Source: Zelopaecilomyces penicillatus (lineage: Eukaryota; Ascomycota; Sordariomycetes; Hypocreales; Pseudodiploosporaceae). From it: a DNA stretch of 64,000 nucleotides. The stretch spans positions 2,046,001-2,110,000 of the forward strand of contig VCCP01000004.1 of assembly GCA_005765155.1 (NCBI GenBank), written 5' to 3'. Below, piece after piece: positions 11,385 to 23,889 of the stretch. Under the pieces are notes generated by a model, which saw nothing but the letters and a program-made list of their open reading frames with translations, was not told where the DNA came from and ran no database searches. Each line of letters begins with the position of its first letter. Position 1 is the first letter of the stretch. A program made the translations under genes and the position numbers.

Positions 11385-12247
11385 ATGGCATCGACTGGGA
11401 AAACATTTATTGTCGAGCATCTCGACGAGGAGCTCGGCCCATGGTCGGAACTTGAATACCTGGCCATCGCCGCCGAGACTAAAGAGGCCAAGGGTGCTTT
11501 CATTCTATCTAGCCTGCCACCAGCCTTCCAGGTTCCGGCTGGGTTGACTACAAATTCCGCTTTCACGGCAGAGCATCGCGGGGTGGAGGAGTTGTACGCA
11601 GCAAACAAAGCCCGGGTCTGCCTGCTCGACCCAGCAGCCTCCAAGGATCTGTCTCCTGAAGACGGCGCAACCTTTGATGCATTCCTCTTTGGAGGTATTT
11701 TAGGTGAGTCAACAAAGCCCGAAACGTGGCAATGTCTAATGGCTGAGTAACTTTTGACAGGCGATGATCCTCCTCGTGGTAAGTAATGATAGAGGGAGTG
11801 TGTGTTCCACCTGGGTTAAAAGCTGACGAGAACTAGACCGAACCTCAGAGCTGAGGGTTAAGGGCTTCGAGGGCCGGAGATTGGGGCCAAAGCAGATGAC
11901 TACGGACACAGCTGTGCGAGTAACTCGCATAGTGGTTCAAGACAAAGGTCTGTCGCTTGATTGCCAAACTTTAAGAAAATGGAATACGGGCAAACTAACT
12001 CCCTATCCTTAGTCCCGCTTGACCAAGTGCCTTACCTTGACTTCCCTGAGCTCAAATTCAACGAGCATGAAAGCACACAAATGCCCTTCCGCTATGTCAA
12101 GGGTGAAGATGGAAAGCCCATTATGCCCAAGGTAAGCAACAGAGGCTCCGTGAGCTCCCAGTTTCCAACAAGTGCTGACGACTACCTCAGGGAATGATTG
12201 AGTTGATACAAAAAGATGCCGATAAGGCCGTGGATGATCTGTTCTGA
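11385..12247 (+). CDS. SFM1: SPOUT-type protein arginine methyltransferase Sfm1
   Basis: Five exons, 11385-11703, 11761-11778, 11837-11947, 12013-12131 and 12191-12247, give 207 aa; exon 2 is a micro-exon of only 18 nt. In yeast, Sfm1 (YOR021C) methylates an arginine of ribosomal protein Rps3 in the cytoplasm using S-adenosylmethionine and a SPOUT knot. Recognised motifs in order are FIVEHLDEELGPWSELEY near the N-terminus, a LLDP element, FLFGGILGDDPPRDRT across exons 1-3, GFEGRRLGPKQMTTDTAVRVT (the knot/cofactor region), and MPFRYVKGEDGKPIMPKGMI with VDDLF at the end. All intron phases are consistent, and both exon joins around the micro-exon fall inside the conserved GDDPPRDRT motif, which confirms it. 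Confidence 0.94.
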
Positions 12248-14600
12248 TTCTAAACGCCGGAGTAGCCGAAGGGCTTGCAGGGCTGTGATTGCCGTCAACA
12301 TCAAGTGAAAGGCACCCCTGGGTGTCGTAACGGCTGACGAAGCTTTGTGATGAATCTGCAACATGATTTTTAAAAAAATTATAGTTATTAAGCTTTAAAC
12401 GCTTAGGCCTGTCATGGGGACGAATATACCATGTACTCGGGTTGAACATATCCGCTGCTATGCTAAAACAACTGTTTAGAGTCCGTCTTGCGCGTTTTTG
12501 ACAAAGGTGCTTGGAAAAGTCTATGAATACAATGTCGTATCTAGGTGAGTTTCACAAGCTGAAGGTCTCGGAAGTCCCAGCATGTGCCATGACATGACTT
12601 TTCGACGCCTGAAAGAACTATCGGTGCCACAGAAGGGGACATTTTAAGCAAGGCTTGTGTCACCAATCCAACGAGGTATGAACCACCCGCATAACATGCC
12701 AGTGCTACAGGAAGGGGGCACTTCAAGAAATTTAGGGGATGGCAAGATATTCACCAAACATCCGGTATTTTTCGGCCCCTCTGTGCCGTGTGATTGAAGC
12801 AGTAGTTTTGTGGCACGAACGCCGTGTACTCATAACACAACCAACAACGGCGGGGGGGGGGTAAGCACAGTTGCTCGTGAGCAAATTCTCCGACGCATGT
12901 TTTCTACAATTACAGGAAGGGACGTAAACACGACATGCAAGACGTTCGGGCAAGGTAGTCAGTCGTCCGAAGAAGGATAGTGAGGTATAGCCATCATCAG
13001 CCGACTATGATGCCTACACTGGATCGAGAGAGCCAGGTGGTGATGTCAAAACGGTAGGATTTTTGCATGTGCCAGGGCTGCAGATTGGTAATTAGATGAC
13101 CGCTTCAAGCGATTGATGATGCTACGTGTGATTCTGGTATTGGACGCAAAGGGGAAGAATCAGCAACACGGAAGCGAGATATACCACTTCGCGGCAGATA
13201 CCGGAGTTGTTTCGAGGCGCATCGGCAGACACCGTGCCCGCGCTTTGAACATTTCTAGCCAATTGCAGGATAAAATGCTTCACATTAACGTGTTGATAGT
13301 CTTTAGTGTGTCCAAACCATCACCCCGGACCTCCAGGAAACAGACGAGTTGAGCTTCTACCTGAGAAAGTATTGTTGTGTGTCTCATTTAGAAACAAGTC
13401 TCGTCATATCCGGTATGTCTCCGCGACCAAAGCAAGTAAGAAGATCTCCATATAAAGAAGATGGAACACAATTTTGAAGCAAGTTTTGCCTGCACAGACA
13501 CTCTAGAGCGCAGGGACTTGCCCATTTCCTATGGTATCAAAGGGCCCCAAAGGTGATGGGATGTCACACGAGCCCTTCTCTCTGGTATCGTGCCGTTAGA
13601 AGGTAGCTAAGCGATGCCTCCACTCTGTAAACGTTTCCGAGATAACACTGCAACCCTATCACAAAAATGAATATGCTTATTGCTTTTTTTTTTTACCGGT
13701 GAGGGTGTGCAGTCGCCACGGCGAGCGAGGGTGTCCCGGGCACATTGCTTCGTGAAACCGGCCCGGAAGCCGACACTTCTCCAATAGTCACCGCAGATGA
13801 CTCTATTCTGGGAAAAGCAGGCATCGACTCTTTGGCAATACATATATCATGATTTGTTTTGAGAAAACCAGAATTTGTGCTAGTGGTCCACGGGACGAAC
13901 GTTTAGACATGTGTGCTCAGTTCTCGACCGAACTACGGGGTAGATCCAAATGTTTCTACCCTGACTATAACAGCGATCTTTTCTGGGCGGCTGTGGAGTT
14001 CTCTGTTTGGGTTGGTCGTGGCTTTCGGTGAAAGATTCCGGCAACATGATCCGTTGGGTGAGATCTAGCAATCGGAATAGTGACCTGAAACATTAGGAAT
14101 GTTGGAAGAAGAAACAAAAATCAATACAGAGTGTGCTATACAGACACAGGAGAAGATGTCAAGGCGCTGTGCTTGAACCGTAGTTCTTTGGACAATCGGG
14201 CAGCTGTGTTGACACTTCAAGCTCCCTCCTGAAACCAAGCATCCAAGAGCATTGCTGACCCAAGCTGTTTATTTTCTAAAGTCGCAGGCCGTAACAGACA
14301 GAGGCAGATACTTGGCATGAATTTCATGCCCTTGACCGGTTTAGTGGGTTTAGATGGCAGACCAATTGGACAGGTCGGAGTCAGCAGGATTCGTAAGAGT
14401 ATCAATGTTGAAGTTCATGTCAAGCCGGCCGAAATGATCAGTCTGAGGAGCAGCATCACATTGCAATTTTATCGGACTTAAGGAGCAGGACCCTTTACCT
14501 TGAGGCGCGCCAAGTCAGTGAGGTAGGATTTCAAACTAGGAGGCGGGAAAGAGGCGCATTCACCCTTCTATCTTTACTCTGCCGCAGAATTGGAAGAATC
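12248..14600. other. Gene-poor stretch, part 1
   Basis: No convincing gene. Open frames are under about 150 codons and are mainly antisense or shadow frames. There is a G run near 12850 and a T run near 13685. Composition is unremarkable, with no obvious transposon domain. Confidence 0.5.
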
Positions 14601-16593
14601 CTGCGACCCATGGAGGAGGGTTCAGTGCCGGGACATGGGTTCTAACCTGGAGGTATTAAGCGACACTGACAAGGAGCTACAAACGCCAGCATATGTTGTT
14701 GCGAACTTGCACATCTGGGGAACGATTTATAAAGTGACGTGGCGCTTAGCGTTGGTGTCTTGGCAACTACCGTATCTGCAGGCATTGTTACCTTTAGGTG
14801 AGATATATGTAGATAAGAAGAGTAGATGGCGTATTGGTGTCTGGAACTAGGCACGATCGTACCCCATAGTCCTCCCAGTACGGAGTATGTCTCGTGTGAA
14901 TGCGAATGCGAGGATGTTGTACACATGCACACGGACGGTAGATGGCAGACTAACGAGAATCATCCGTCTCATCCCGCACGGCAATTTTCTTTTCCATTCT
15001 AGATAATCAGCATAATGTGACGGCGTTAATGACTTCACCAAGCCCTTCATTCTCTATAACGCGTCCCCAATGCGGCTGTCGGAGTTTTCGGACTGGCGAG
15101 GTCAAAGCTTTACAGGAAGTACACACGCAATTCAAGTAGGACGGGGGGGGGGGGGGCTGGAGGCGCGTGCACAGTAAGAGAGGTGTTCCTCATTCGCGAG
15201 TGGTGTTGAGTTGAGATGAAACCAAGGATTAATGGCCGCCGTGGCGTGACTTTAGCCTGCCCATCTGGCCGCGAGGATTTGTCTCTGCCGTGCTAGACGA
15301 TCTACACCAGGATCACAACGGTTCGAGGTGGAAGGCTGTGAGGCGATTCTCGAACCGATTGTCGAGCGGCAGCTATATTGGGTGAGACATGATCCGGTTG
15401 AAGCTTGACCTTTGTCCTCCCCAAGTGCGATTGCCTTGGCGAAACTTTGAATGCTTTTTAACATCAGCTTTGACGCGCCAGATTTGACCAATGAACTGTC
15501 TCCGTTGCGCATGCCAAATACTAACCGTGTATACTATGTATAGCCCCAACTGGGTACTGTGGCTGTCTCGCCCTCAGGATAATGGGAAGAGGGCGGAGCA
15601 GCCTAAAAGAGTTGTGTCTGTGTGTGTGTGTAGCCGCAACTGTGCATGCGCACACCATGGTCTTGAGACTAGCCATGTAAATTTTCGGAAATATCCCGAC
15701 CCATCAACTTGTATTCGCCAGATGCCACAAGGGTTACCAAACGCGGGCATAGAGCTGCACCGGCGTGCGATAGCTTCGGTGGTAGTGATTCCTTCTGATC
15801 TTGCGTCCACCTGTACGCGCGGTATTCCATCAGCGCGTGGCTTGCGGCAAGATTACGCAGGAGTGTTTTGTCGAACATTCAGACCTTCCCTCTGAAGATA
15901 CAACTGGCCGCGTGGCTGGTGCTGGTGAACTGTCTCATCAAGTTATGTCCGCCGCTGTGCATCTGTGTGTAGAACACGCGCACGACAGAATGTGGGCGAG
16001 CGCATCAATGCAAAGCCGGGGGTTGAAGGTTTCCATGATGCTGACTCGACACCTTGACGCACAGGATTCGTCCAGAGTCGTCTTCTTTCCCTTGTTAGCG
16101 TGGCCTCCTGTCATGTAGCTTTGCCGCTGCTTGGGAGCAGTAGTGGATACATGTTGATAGTCATAGTATAGGTTCGTCGTTGATACTGAGTAAGCTGATC
16201 ATCATTGCTTGACTCTCACTGCAACCTTGGAGAGTGCGGACAAGGAGCTTCATCGCATCGTTCAAGCCTTGTGTGCGTCCTTGGCTGGTTGGCATCCTTG
16301 GCATCCTTGAGTGCACGCACGGGTAGGTACAGAAATGCACGTTCTGGAGGCAGACATTGTTGCCTCTCTTTCTGGGGGCCAGACTGCCGTGAACCGGGAT
16401 GAGCAGCCCACAAGGGAGATCGTCTCTCTTTCTCCCCCGTCTCTCTCCATGGGCTTCATTGCAATATGTCGCGTAACCGTGTGCAGACACATATCAATAG
16501 TACTTGCCAGTGGCATACATCCGGGAGGGCGAAACTGGGGCCTGAGGTTACTGCTCGCCTCTTGGTAGGCATTGGCAAGGACTCTCGCGCTGC
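14601..16593. other. Gene-poor stretch, part 2
   Basis: No recognisable gene. It includes a 14-base G run at 15143-15156, a short TG repeat near 15620, and many small overlapping open frames on both strands without motifs. The sequence near 15319 resembling a tRNA T-arm (GGTTCGA) has no matching acceptor or anticodon arms. Confidence 0.5.
15143..15156. repeat. Homopolymer G run, 14 bases
   Basis: A run of 14 G bases in otherwise mixed intergenic sequence. It is prone to length change and to sequencing or assembly error. Confidence 0.8.
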
Positions 16594-17331
16594 ATGCTGT
16601 GCTCTGTGCAAACCCAGCGCCTGCCCATCAAGGCCTCAACCCTGCAACCCCACCGTTTGACAATTTGGAGCTGTGGCCATCTCGACGCGACACAACTTAT
16701 GAAACATGGGGCAGCGGCCCGGAATCCAATCGCAGAGCCGCCACGTCCCTCCACAACCTCCCACAACCCTGTTCAGCCAATGCCATCTCCGACTCGTCGA
16801 TATCGACCGGCCTCGATGGATTGCCTGCCGGCCGTGGACACACTGAGAGGTGACGCAGCCATGGAAGCAAGGTCGCCTCGTGGCCGCCCCTCGAGCATCT
16901 TCACGGCCATCTCGTACGACCAAGCCTTGGATGCGGACGAGGAGCCAGCACATCGGCAGTTGTTAGTGTCCCAGAATCTGTCGTCAAAGACACATGGTGC
17001 TGAAGCTATGAATGCCTGTAATTACATACATATATGCTGCGGCGGCACAAGGTCCAGCGCGGGCCACGGGATGGTGAACGGACGGAATCCCGCATATGCC
17101 GACCTGCAATCCATAGTCACTCGCCGGTGCACACCTTCGTTGCGAGGCTGCTTCAGAATATTGGGCCAAGCCAAGCCCAGGTCCAGTCAGGCACAACCTT
17201 CTCCCCTCCATGTCCATGTATCGCTCGCGTCCCTCCCCCGGCCATTTACTGGGGTCATTGGCACATTCAAACATGGCACGCCAATCGTTACACAGCAGTT
17301 TGCCGCCTATTGTAAAGTGCTCAAACATTAA
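16594..17331 (+). other. Doubtful 245-codon ORF
   Basis: An uninterrupted frame of 245 codons begins at an ATG and ends near 17331. The middle part (about 16850-16990) uses many C/G-ending codons, as expected of fungal coding DNA. The rest is rich in Pro, Ser and Arg and lacks any domain or motif I recognise. The opposite strand is also open over parts of it, suggesting a compositional effect. It could be an orphan gene, a decayed gene, or chance. Confidence 0.2.
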
Positions 17332-19561
17332 TCAACAGCTGATATCTCACTTCTGGATGAACCGTCCCGTTTCCGTATGGGTTCGAGCGACTTCCGCATG
17401 CTAATTTAGCCTTTCAGCCAAGTGCTACGCCGTACTGAAAACAATCGCCATGATCCGATTTACTGTGCCTGGTGTCTTTTCAGCTCTGGTTGTCGTTTGG
17501 GGTAATATTAGTGGGAACAGCTTCCCATTGGGCATTAGCCGCTATATTCAGTAGAATTGCTTCCTTCGAGTCCTATTTTAGACAACAACGTCAGGATCTC
17601 GAGCCTACCTTTGCTGCTTCAGGGATGTCAGATCGTCATGGAATGCGCAGATACAATCATACAACCCAACACGGACTAGCAAGCGCTAACGCCAGTTTCT
17701 TTTGGCTTGCTTGTCGGAATTTGCCGACTCAAAGGGTGTCGCTCCCCCAGTCACGGCCGCACGCCCACCCGGTTGCAAGTGGCACTCAATGCAACCCCTG
17801 GCTCATGCCGCACCAGCTTGTCGTCAAACAAGAACGAATCTCGTCGCCAGCAGAGTTTCACGCCGCGGTGTGGGACATCGGTCTGCAAGCCGATGGACCT
17901 GGTTAAGCCCGACATGAGGACAGCAGCTGCAAGTAACCACTTCATTTTTGAGCAGACCCAGCCATTGCTCACCTAACCCGCCTTCCCCATCACCCGCATG
18001 CGTCTTGGAGACACTGGGCTACAGTCTTTACTAACCAGAAATAACCTTACACGATTAGCATGGGCTGATCTCACAAGTGTGTACCCAGGAAGGTCCCTCA
18101 CGGGGATCGTGGGTTGGACCTTTCTACTACGTATAGCTAGTTCCCAAGCTTATGAAGCTGGCAAGGGTGACCATGTTCTCTGCAAAACTGCCGATAGACC
18201 AAAGACAAGGCATTGGGATGCTGTTATCCTCACCTGACTTCTCGTAGGGCAGCCAGAGAATTCGTGGCTTGAAGGACCTGTCGGATCACCGGCACGACAG
18301 TTATCATTCGAGAAGGTATCTCCAAAACTTCAACTTGCAAGGTGGGCGATTGCTTATGGCCCGATTCTAAATCTACGTGCCATCCATCGCTGTGCCTTTT
18401 TCCATCTTAATTGCGATCACAGACAGGATGAGATCCTAGCCCCACATGCTCCAAAGACGAGATCAAGTGGCCAAATTACGTTAAGGATTCCGACTCCAAT
18501 ACTCTAAATCCTCTCGGTTCCTGGTGTGGTCTGTTCATTCGAATTCCATATCTTGCTCAAGCGCAGGTACACCCTGAGGGACTGGATAACAGGGCTGGTA
18601 GCCAATGACCCACACACTCTTATTCTTCTCAAGTCGAGCAACAGTGCGTTGCCCACTCTTGTGTTCTAATGTGTTCTTTGAAGCCAGATCCGCACGGACA
18701 AACATTCTTTGAAGCGGTCTGTTCGCATTAGCTGATCCATCCTGTGCTCTTGTTTCCCGTTTGTCTTTTGAGAACTTGCATGGTTCAGCCCTGCCCCTTT
18801 TTTTGCGTCTCGTCTAGTCAGGACCTTGTCACAACTTCTGTCTCATAATGCGTTAGACCCCTCGCGATACATTTATCGGCACTTCGCTGGTTTACAAAAA
18901 TAGGTTCACTCATGCAGCACATCGACTGTCGCTTCAAAGGGCACTTAACACCCACGTTGCTCCCAACCTCAACACAGCCCCTCTGATTCCTGTTTCCACC
19001 AGAGACTCCATTTTCAGGCCGCCACCTCTCCTCAGCGGCGCTTCTACCTCCACATTTACCACCATTCTTAGCCGCGGGGCTCGGCATAGATAATTTAGTC
19101 TACCTGTGAGTTTCTCTCACGCAATAATCCACAGACTATTTGTTGTTTCGGCTATTTCGAGATTTTTGATCCAAAAGTCTTCTTTTCTGTGGAGTTAGCC
19201 CATCGGGTGTTGATCACTTAAACCGGGTGGTTCCATCCCAGCACTCAAAGGAAAGGGCAAGAGCTCTTTCGTCAGAGGGAACCTATTCCGGCCCATGATC
19301 AAAGCAAAGAAACATCTTAGAGAGATATAATAATAACACAGCAACGGATAGACTAGGCGCGAACAGTCCGTCACCATCCTGCTGCTGGAAAAGGTGTTGA
19401 TCACCATCGCGGCTCACCCAAGGAAAGAGAACGCCTTCGTTGCCTCTGTTCGAGTTGCTTGCGACAGTGGACGATACAAAAGTCGATGAGCAGCTTCTTT
19501 TGCTTTATTCACTTTATTTTGATAATTTCTGCCAACGAAGGAACCGAAGAGTCTGAATGTC
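17332..19561. other. Gene-poor stretch, part 3, and upstream region
   Basis: No convincing gene between 17332 and about 18800. From about 18800 the DNA becomes the upstream/leader region of the large plus-strand gene that starts at 19562. It includes T/C-rich runs that resemble a fungal promoter or 5' untranslated leader. Confidence 0.45.
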
Positions 19562-22500
19562 ATGGATGTCACATCACTTTTAAACGCGTCATCGCGGCCC
19601 AATGTTCCCAGGCGGACGAGCAGAGAATCAACACCACACTCTATAAGTGACTCGGAGTCGGAGTTATTAACAGCAGCTTTACCGACCCCTTCACCAGAGA
19701 GAACCTTGGAGTGCACAAACGAGTTAAGAAACAGCAGAGGCCGCTTACCGTGGAATGCTGGGGGATATGCATTGCCGCTGAGCATGGCAACGAAACTCCC
19801 TTCATCGTTACCCATCCGCTCTCCAAGCGACCGCCCACGTTCCAATACTTCGAATGACACTGTTCTTCAGAGGACCAGCTCATCTAGACATGGGTCAACT
19901 GATTCGACACTCGACCTCGGGTCACTGCGAGTTTCCACTCCGCCGATGAGCGGCGTAACAACTCGGTGAGTAGCTAGTTGTTTTCTTTCTCAATGCATTT
20001 GTTCTAATTGATGTACCTTGAACAGTCAATCTTCCGTAGCTGCAACAGAGAGGAGGTATGCCATTCAAGTGAAATCTACTTGCTAGCCTCTATTACGGGC
20101 TATTGGGGATGTACTTTTTCTAACATGTTCTCATGTAGGACGATAAATAGGGCCGATCAAGATGGTGCTGTCGCAGAGAGGCTGCCTGGTGCCAAGCACC
20201 GAATCTCACACAGCAATAGCAGCTTCTCTTCGTGCGGATCTTCACAATCAGGCTCGCATTCCAGAATCTCTTCTGCGACAACGGTTAACGAGTTCCACAC
20301 CATTGCTTCATCCGTAGCAGAGATGCCACTGCTTGAATCTGAATTCTCCGAAAGTCCTGAATCCGTTGCAGGGGTTATGCCACGTCATATCAAACCTAAC
20401 TCCCCTGGACTGTCAGAACTAGATGTCGGTGCTGCACGAGGTCAATCCGCAGATGTTGAGACGATAAAAAGCCCGACTGATGTTCTGCTCCGCATGAGAA
20501 TGCCCAATAAGGGATCTATTACTGCAAATGGGTATAGGTACGTTGGTTTCTTCTTGCACGTTTCAACTGTTCGTCATTCTCTCAAAGTTGAGAGCAAGGT
20601 TTGGAGAGCCACACCTGCAAACGTTATGTCATACGCAAAACCCCAAGAAACATAGTCAAGGCATACAGGCTGTTACTTGATATAATACGCTCTGGAAGTT
20701 TACAAATGAGAACATGCTCAGCCTCACAATTCCAAGTTTGCATGGGCAAGTCATTTTAGCGGTGGTTGTGCTAGTGAACAAGTGCTTCACGCTGCCCCTT
20801 CCGTTAGAGGATGGTCTGCAAGCGGACATTAGATACTCTTAGTGAATCATCACTCGCGGACTTTCAGCACATTTGGCCTTGGTTTGTTCAATGTGTGATG
20901 CCCTTTAGTCACCGAGCAAGTCTCATGACAAGCTATCGTCTGTTGATGCGTCACTACGTTGAACCTGTTTTCTTGGCCGCCGATTGCTGTTCTTGTTCAT
21001 CATTTATTCTTCTGACCGTTTGCACCATTTCTCCAATCACCCTATGTTTCAAGCTTGATTCACCGCACATCTCTGCATTCCGCCTTCTCTTTCTTTCAAA
21101 CGTCGAAGCACACGATTATAAAAACAGCGTACGCAGTCCCTGAACACTAACCAATTTTTTTTTAGTCAACCACCGCCCTCGTCTTCTAGAATCTCGACCA
21201 ATTCTAGCTTTCACAAGAGAGCTATCTCAGCTCCTGATTTTGCCCTTCGGTCGATGTACCCAAACACTGGTACTCCCAAATACAAATACACACTGCTACC
21301 ACCTCCCCAACCCATGGCTTCTTGTACCAGAGGGCAATCAATTGCCGAGGAGGTTGAGACTGCGACCGCAAATATTGTTTCTATTCCAGGGCGAGACGAT
21401 GTCTCCGAACAACGTGAGTTGTGTATTGCTCTACAATCATGAAGTTAAAGCAATGTTAATTTTGGAACATTTTCTAGTTCAGACATCGGAAGCATCGCGT
21501 CGTACCTTGTCACCAAAAACCGGTTGCAGCTCCGCTTTGTTGCCAGAGAAGATCGAAAATCCCACGCTGAGAACATTAACTGTATCGCCACCACCTCTAG
21601 AGTTTGAACAAGAGGCGTATTGCATGTTTGTCAAAGATTGCAATACCGGATCCCAGTTGCGGAAAGCCATCTCACATCTCTTCGGGCGCAACAAGGCTTG
21701 CACGTTGAGAATCCCAAAGGAGGTTTGGGTTTACTATTGTCGCAAACATTACCAAAGAATCAGGTACCGCAATGCAAAGACGTACCCGCTTAACCAGATG
21801 GAGCTCGTCAAGTTGCAAATAGCTCGACTCCAGGCCTGGAGCGCCGAAAATCAACGCAGAGCACATGGGCCTTATATCAAACTCTGGACCCTCTCGCTTC
21901 GGAAGAGAGAGCAAAACCGCCTAGACAAGGAGACTGGTATTGATGAAGGAGATGATGATAATCAAGGATCTCAGAATGGCTCCGCTGCCCCTGAGTGGAT
22001 CATTCAGCGCCTTGGTGCCGGCTATACGACTGAGCAGATGATGAACATTGCTGATCGCCTCCACGGCGAGATCAAGTCAGGTCTCCTTAACCAAGTCCCC
22101 GAGATCGAATTTTTGCCCGACATTGTTGACCCCGACGATGGTGGCTCTGCAAAACCAGCCCGGCCCCGCAAAGCCAGCCGTGCCACCAACAACGGGACCA
22201 AGATGCCTAAACGAAAGGCTACCGATTCTATGGACTTGCACGACAACAACGATACCGAGGCCAAATTTACAGAGTATCGCGACGAAGAAGACATATACGA
22301 GGTCGTGGGCCAGCCTGGGAAGCGCGTGCGTGTTAACAATGTTCACAACATCCAAGGCCAGTACCGTCGACAATCCTCCCACATGCGTACACACTCCCTC
22401 ACAATGCCTCCTCACCATGCAGATGGTGTTCAAACGAGCCCATCTCGCGGTTTCAATGCTGTACCCAGAATTAGACCTTTGGAGTACCTGCGCAGCTCCG

Positions 22501-23093
22501 GTGGTCATGAAAGTCAGTTAAACGGCTATGCGTTTATCGACCACCCCCGGTCTGTTGCTTTTAGCAACCCTTTCGATCAAGACAGACAATCATCCGGCTC
22601 CCACCCGCCTGCGGTTGGGTATATCCAACCGACCGCGCGATTGGGTAACGGGTTCAGTGGACGCCAAGTTCTTCCTTCTATTAGCTCTCAATTGCCTGAA
22701 GATTCAAGCTACTATGCTCATGGCCCAAACCGCCTCCTCCATAGAGCTCACGCTGTGCCGGCTAGCCATCACAGCCCTCCCCGTCCTACTCACCAGAGAT
22801 CAGCAAGTGCCTATGCCCCATTGAACCGGTCCGTGCCAACTTCCGCTCGTCCCTCGAGTTCAGGGAACAGCGCACAGGTTGCGCCACCAAAGTTTGATAC
22901 GAGATTTCCTGGGCCTTCGGCGCATGATCAGGGGTATTGGGTGCACAACCACCAAGGCCATTTCGCCCCTCAGCACCAATCGTTCCAGCATGATTCGGCT
23001 TATGAGCAGCCAGTCCGTCATCACCTAGAGGACTCTCAAAACCATGCTTATTACGCCAATCGAGCACATGCTACCTGGCAGCGCGTGGACTAG
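19562..23093 (+). CDS. Large Ser-rich fungal protein of unknown function, probably nuclear
   Basis: Five exons, 19562-19965, 20026-20055, 20139-20537, 21166-21413 and 21478-23093, give 898 aa with all phases consistent. The first ~400 residues are Ser/Thr/Pro-rich and probably disordered. A conserved-looking ordered block lies at about residues 406-516 (LEFEQEAYCMFV, ISHLFGRNKACTLRIP, WVYYCRKHYQRIRYRN, ELVKLQIARLQAWSAENQ), with aromatic and basic residues suggesting nucleic-acid or protein binding. A basic patch (KMPKRKAT) and GQPGKRVRVNN look like nuclear localisation signals. The C-terminal third is His/Gln/Ser-rich. I recall similar fungal proteins carrying the uninformative name 'ORP1-like', but assign no function. 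Intron 3 is unusually long at 628 nt, so a missed exon, or two genes, is possible. Confidence 0.7.
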
Positions 23094-23889
23094 GCTTTGA
23101 GAACAGAACTATGCGACGACGATGACCATTGACTTTGGCATTGCCTCCCAACTTTTTGTTTCATTGCAGCCACACAACACTGTTGACATGTTCAGCAAGG
23201 CGGGGCTTACAATTCTTTTTGTACGCCATATCACACTTCTTTCATCCTTCCATTCTTCGTACTCTCAATGCACAGGGTGTTACAAGAGCTTAAATACCTT
23301 TGCATGTCTTTGTTTTAACACACAAGCCTTTTTCTTCATGGCCCATATGCACAATACGGATGATACCACACCCTTCCGAGGCGTGAACTCTTCAACCAAG
23401 ACTTTTTTCTTTTTATCAAGTCCTCGTATTTTTTATTTTCCTTGCTTCTCTTTCTTTTTGATTCGAAACCGCCCCTGGCTGGGCATGGATGGGTTACGGA
23501 AATGGCAGGTGGAATGATATAACAGACTGGCGCGGCGCCATAATACCAAGGTTCAAGGGAATGGGTCTTCGTTTGTATGGATAGGAGATTCTGGGATACG
23601 GGGTAGGGGTTTCAAGGCGCGGGGAGTCCTGGTCGGTCACACGGCGCAAGCTCATCAGTTTCGCCATTAGAACTCGGCTCTAATGAGGCTGAGATGCAGT
23701 AAACTATAGAGTGAAGAGTGAACAGGGTTGCGGACCGAAAAATGCGTTCTTTGTATAATAAATCGATATCAAAACCAATGCTGCTACCAGAAGAATCATG
23801 AGAGGACTGCCGAGCCACTTGCTTGCTAAATGCTTCAAAATTTCAAAGGGCAACCGACTATTTATTCTGAATTCCTACATACATCATTA
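23094..23889. other. Intergenic, convergent Ser-rich gene / GNAT
   Basis: An approximately 800-bp convergent interval of 3' untranslated DNA, with T-rich runs near 23400-23460. No gene is seen. Confidence 0.6.

Noticed and set aside
15290..15370. tRNA-like GGTTCGA at 15319
   Set aside because: No matching T-, D- and acceptor stems can be paired around it.
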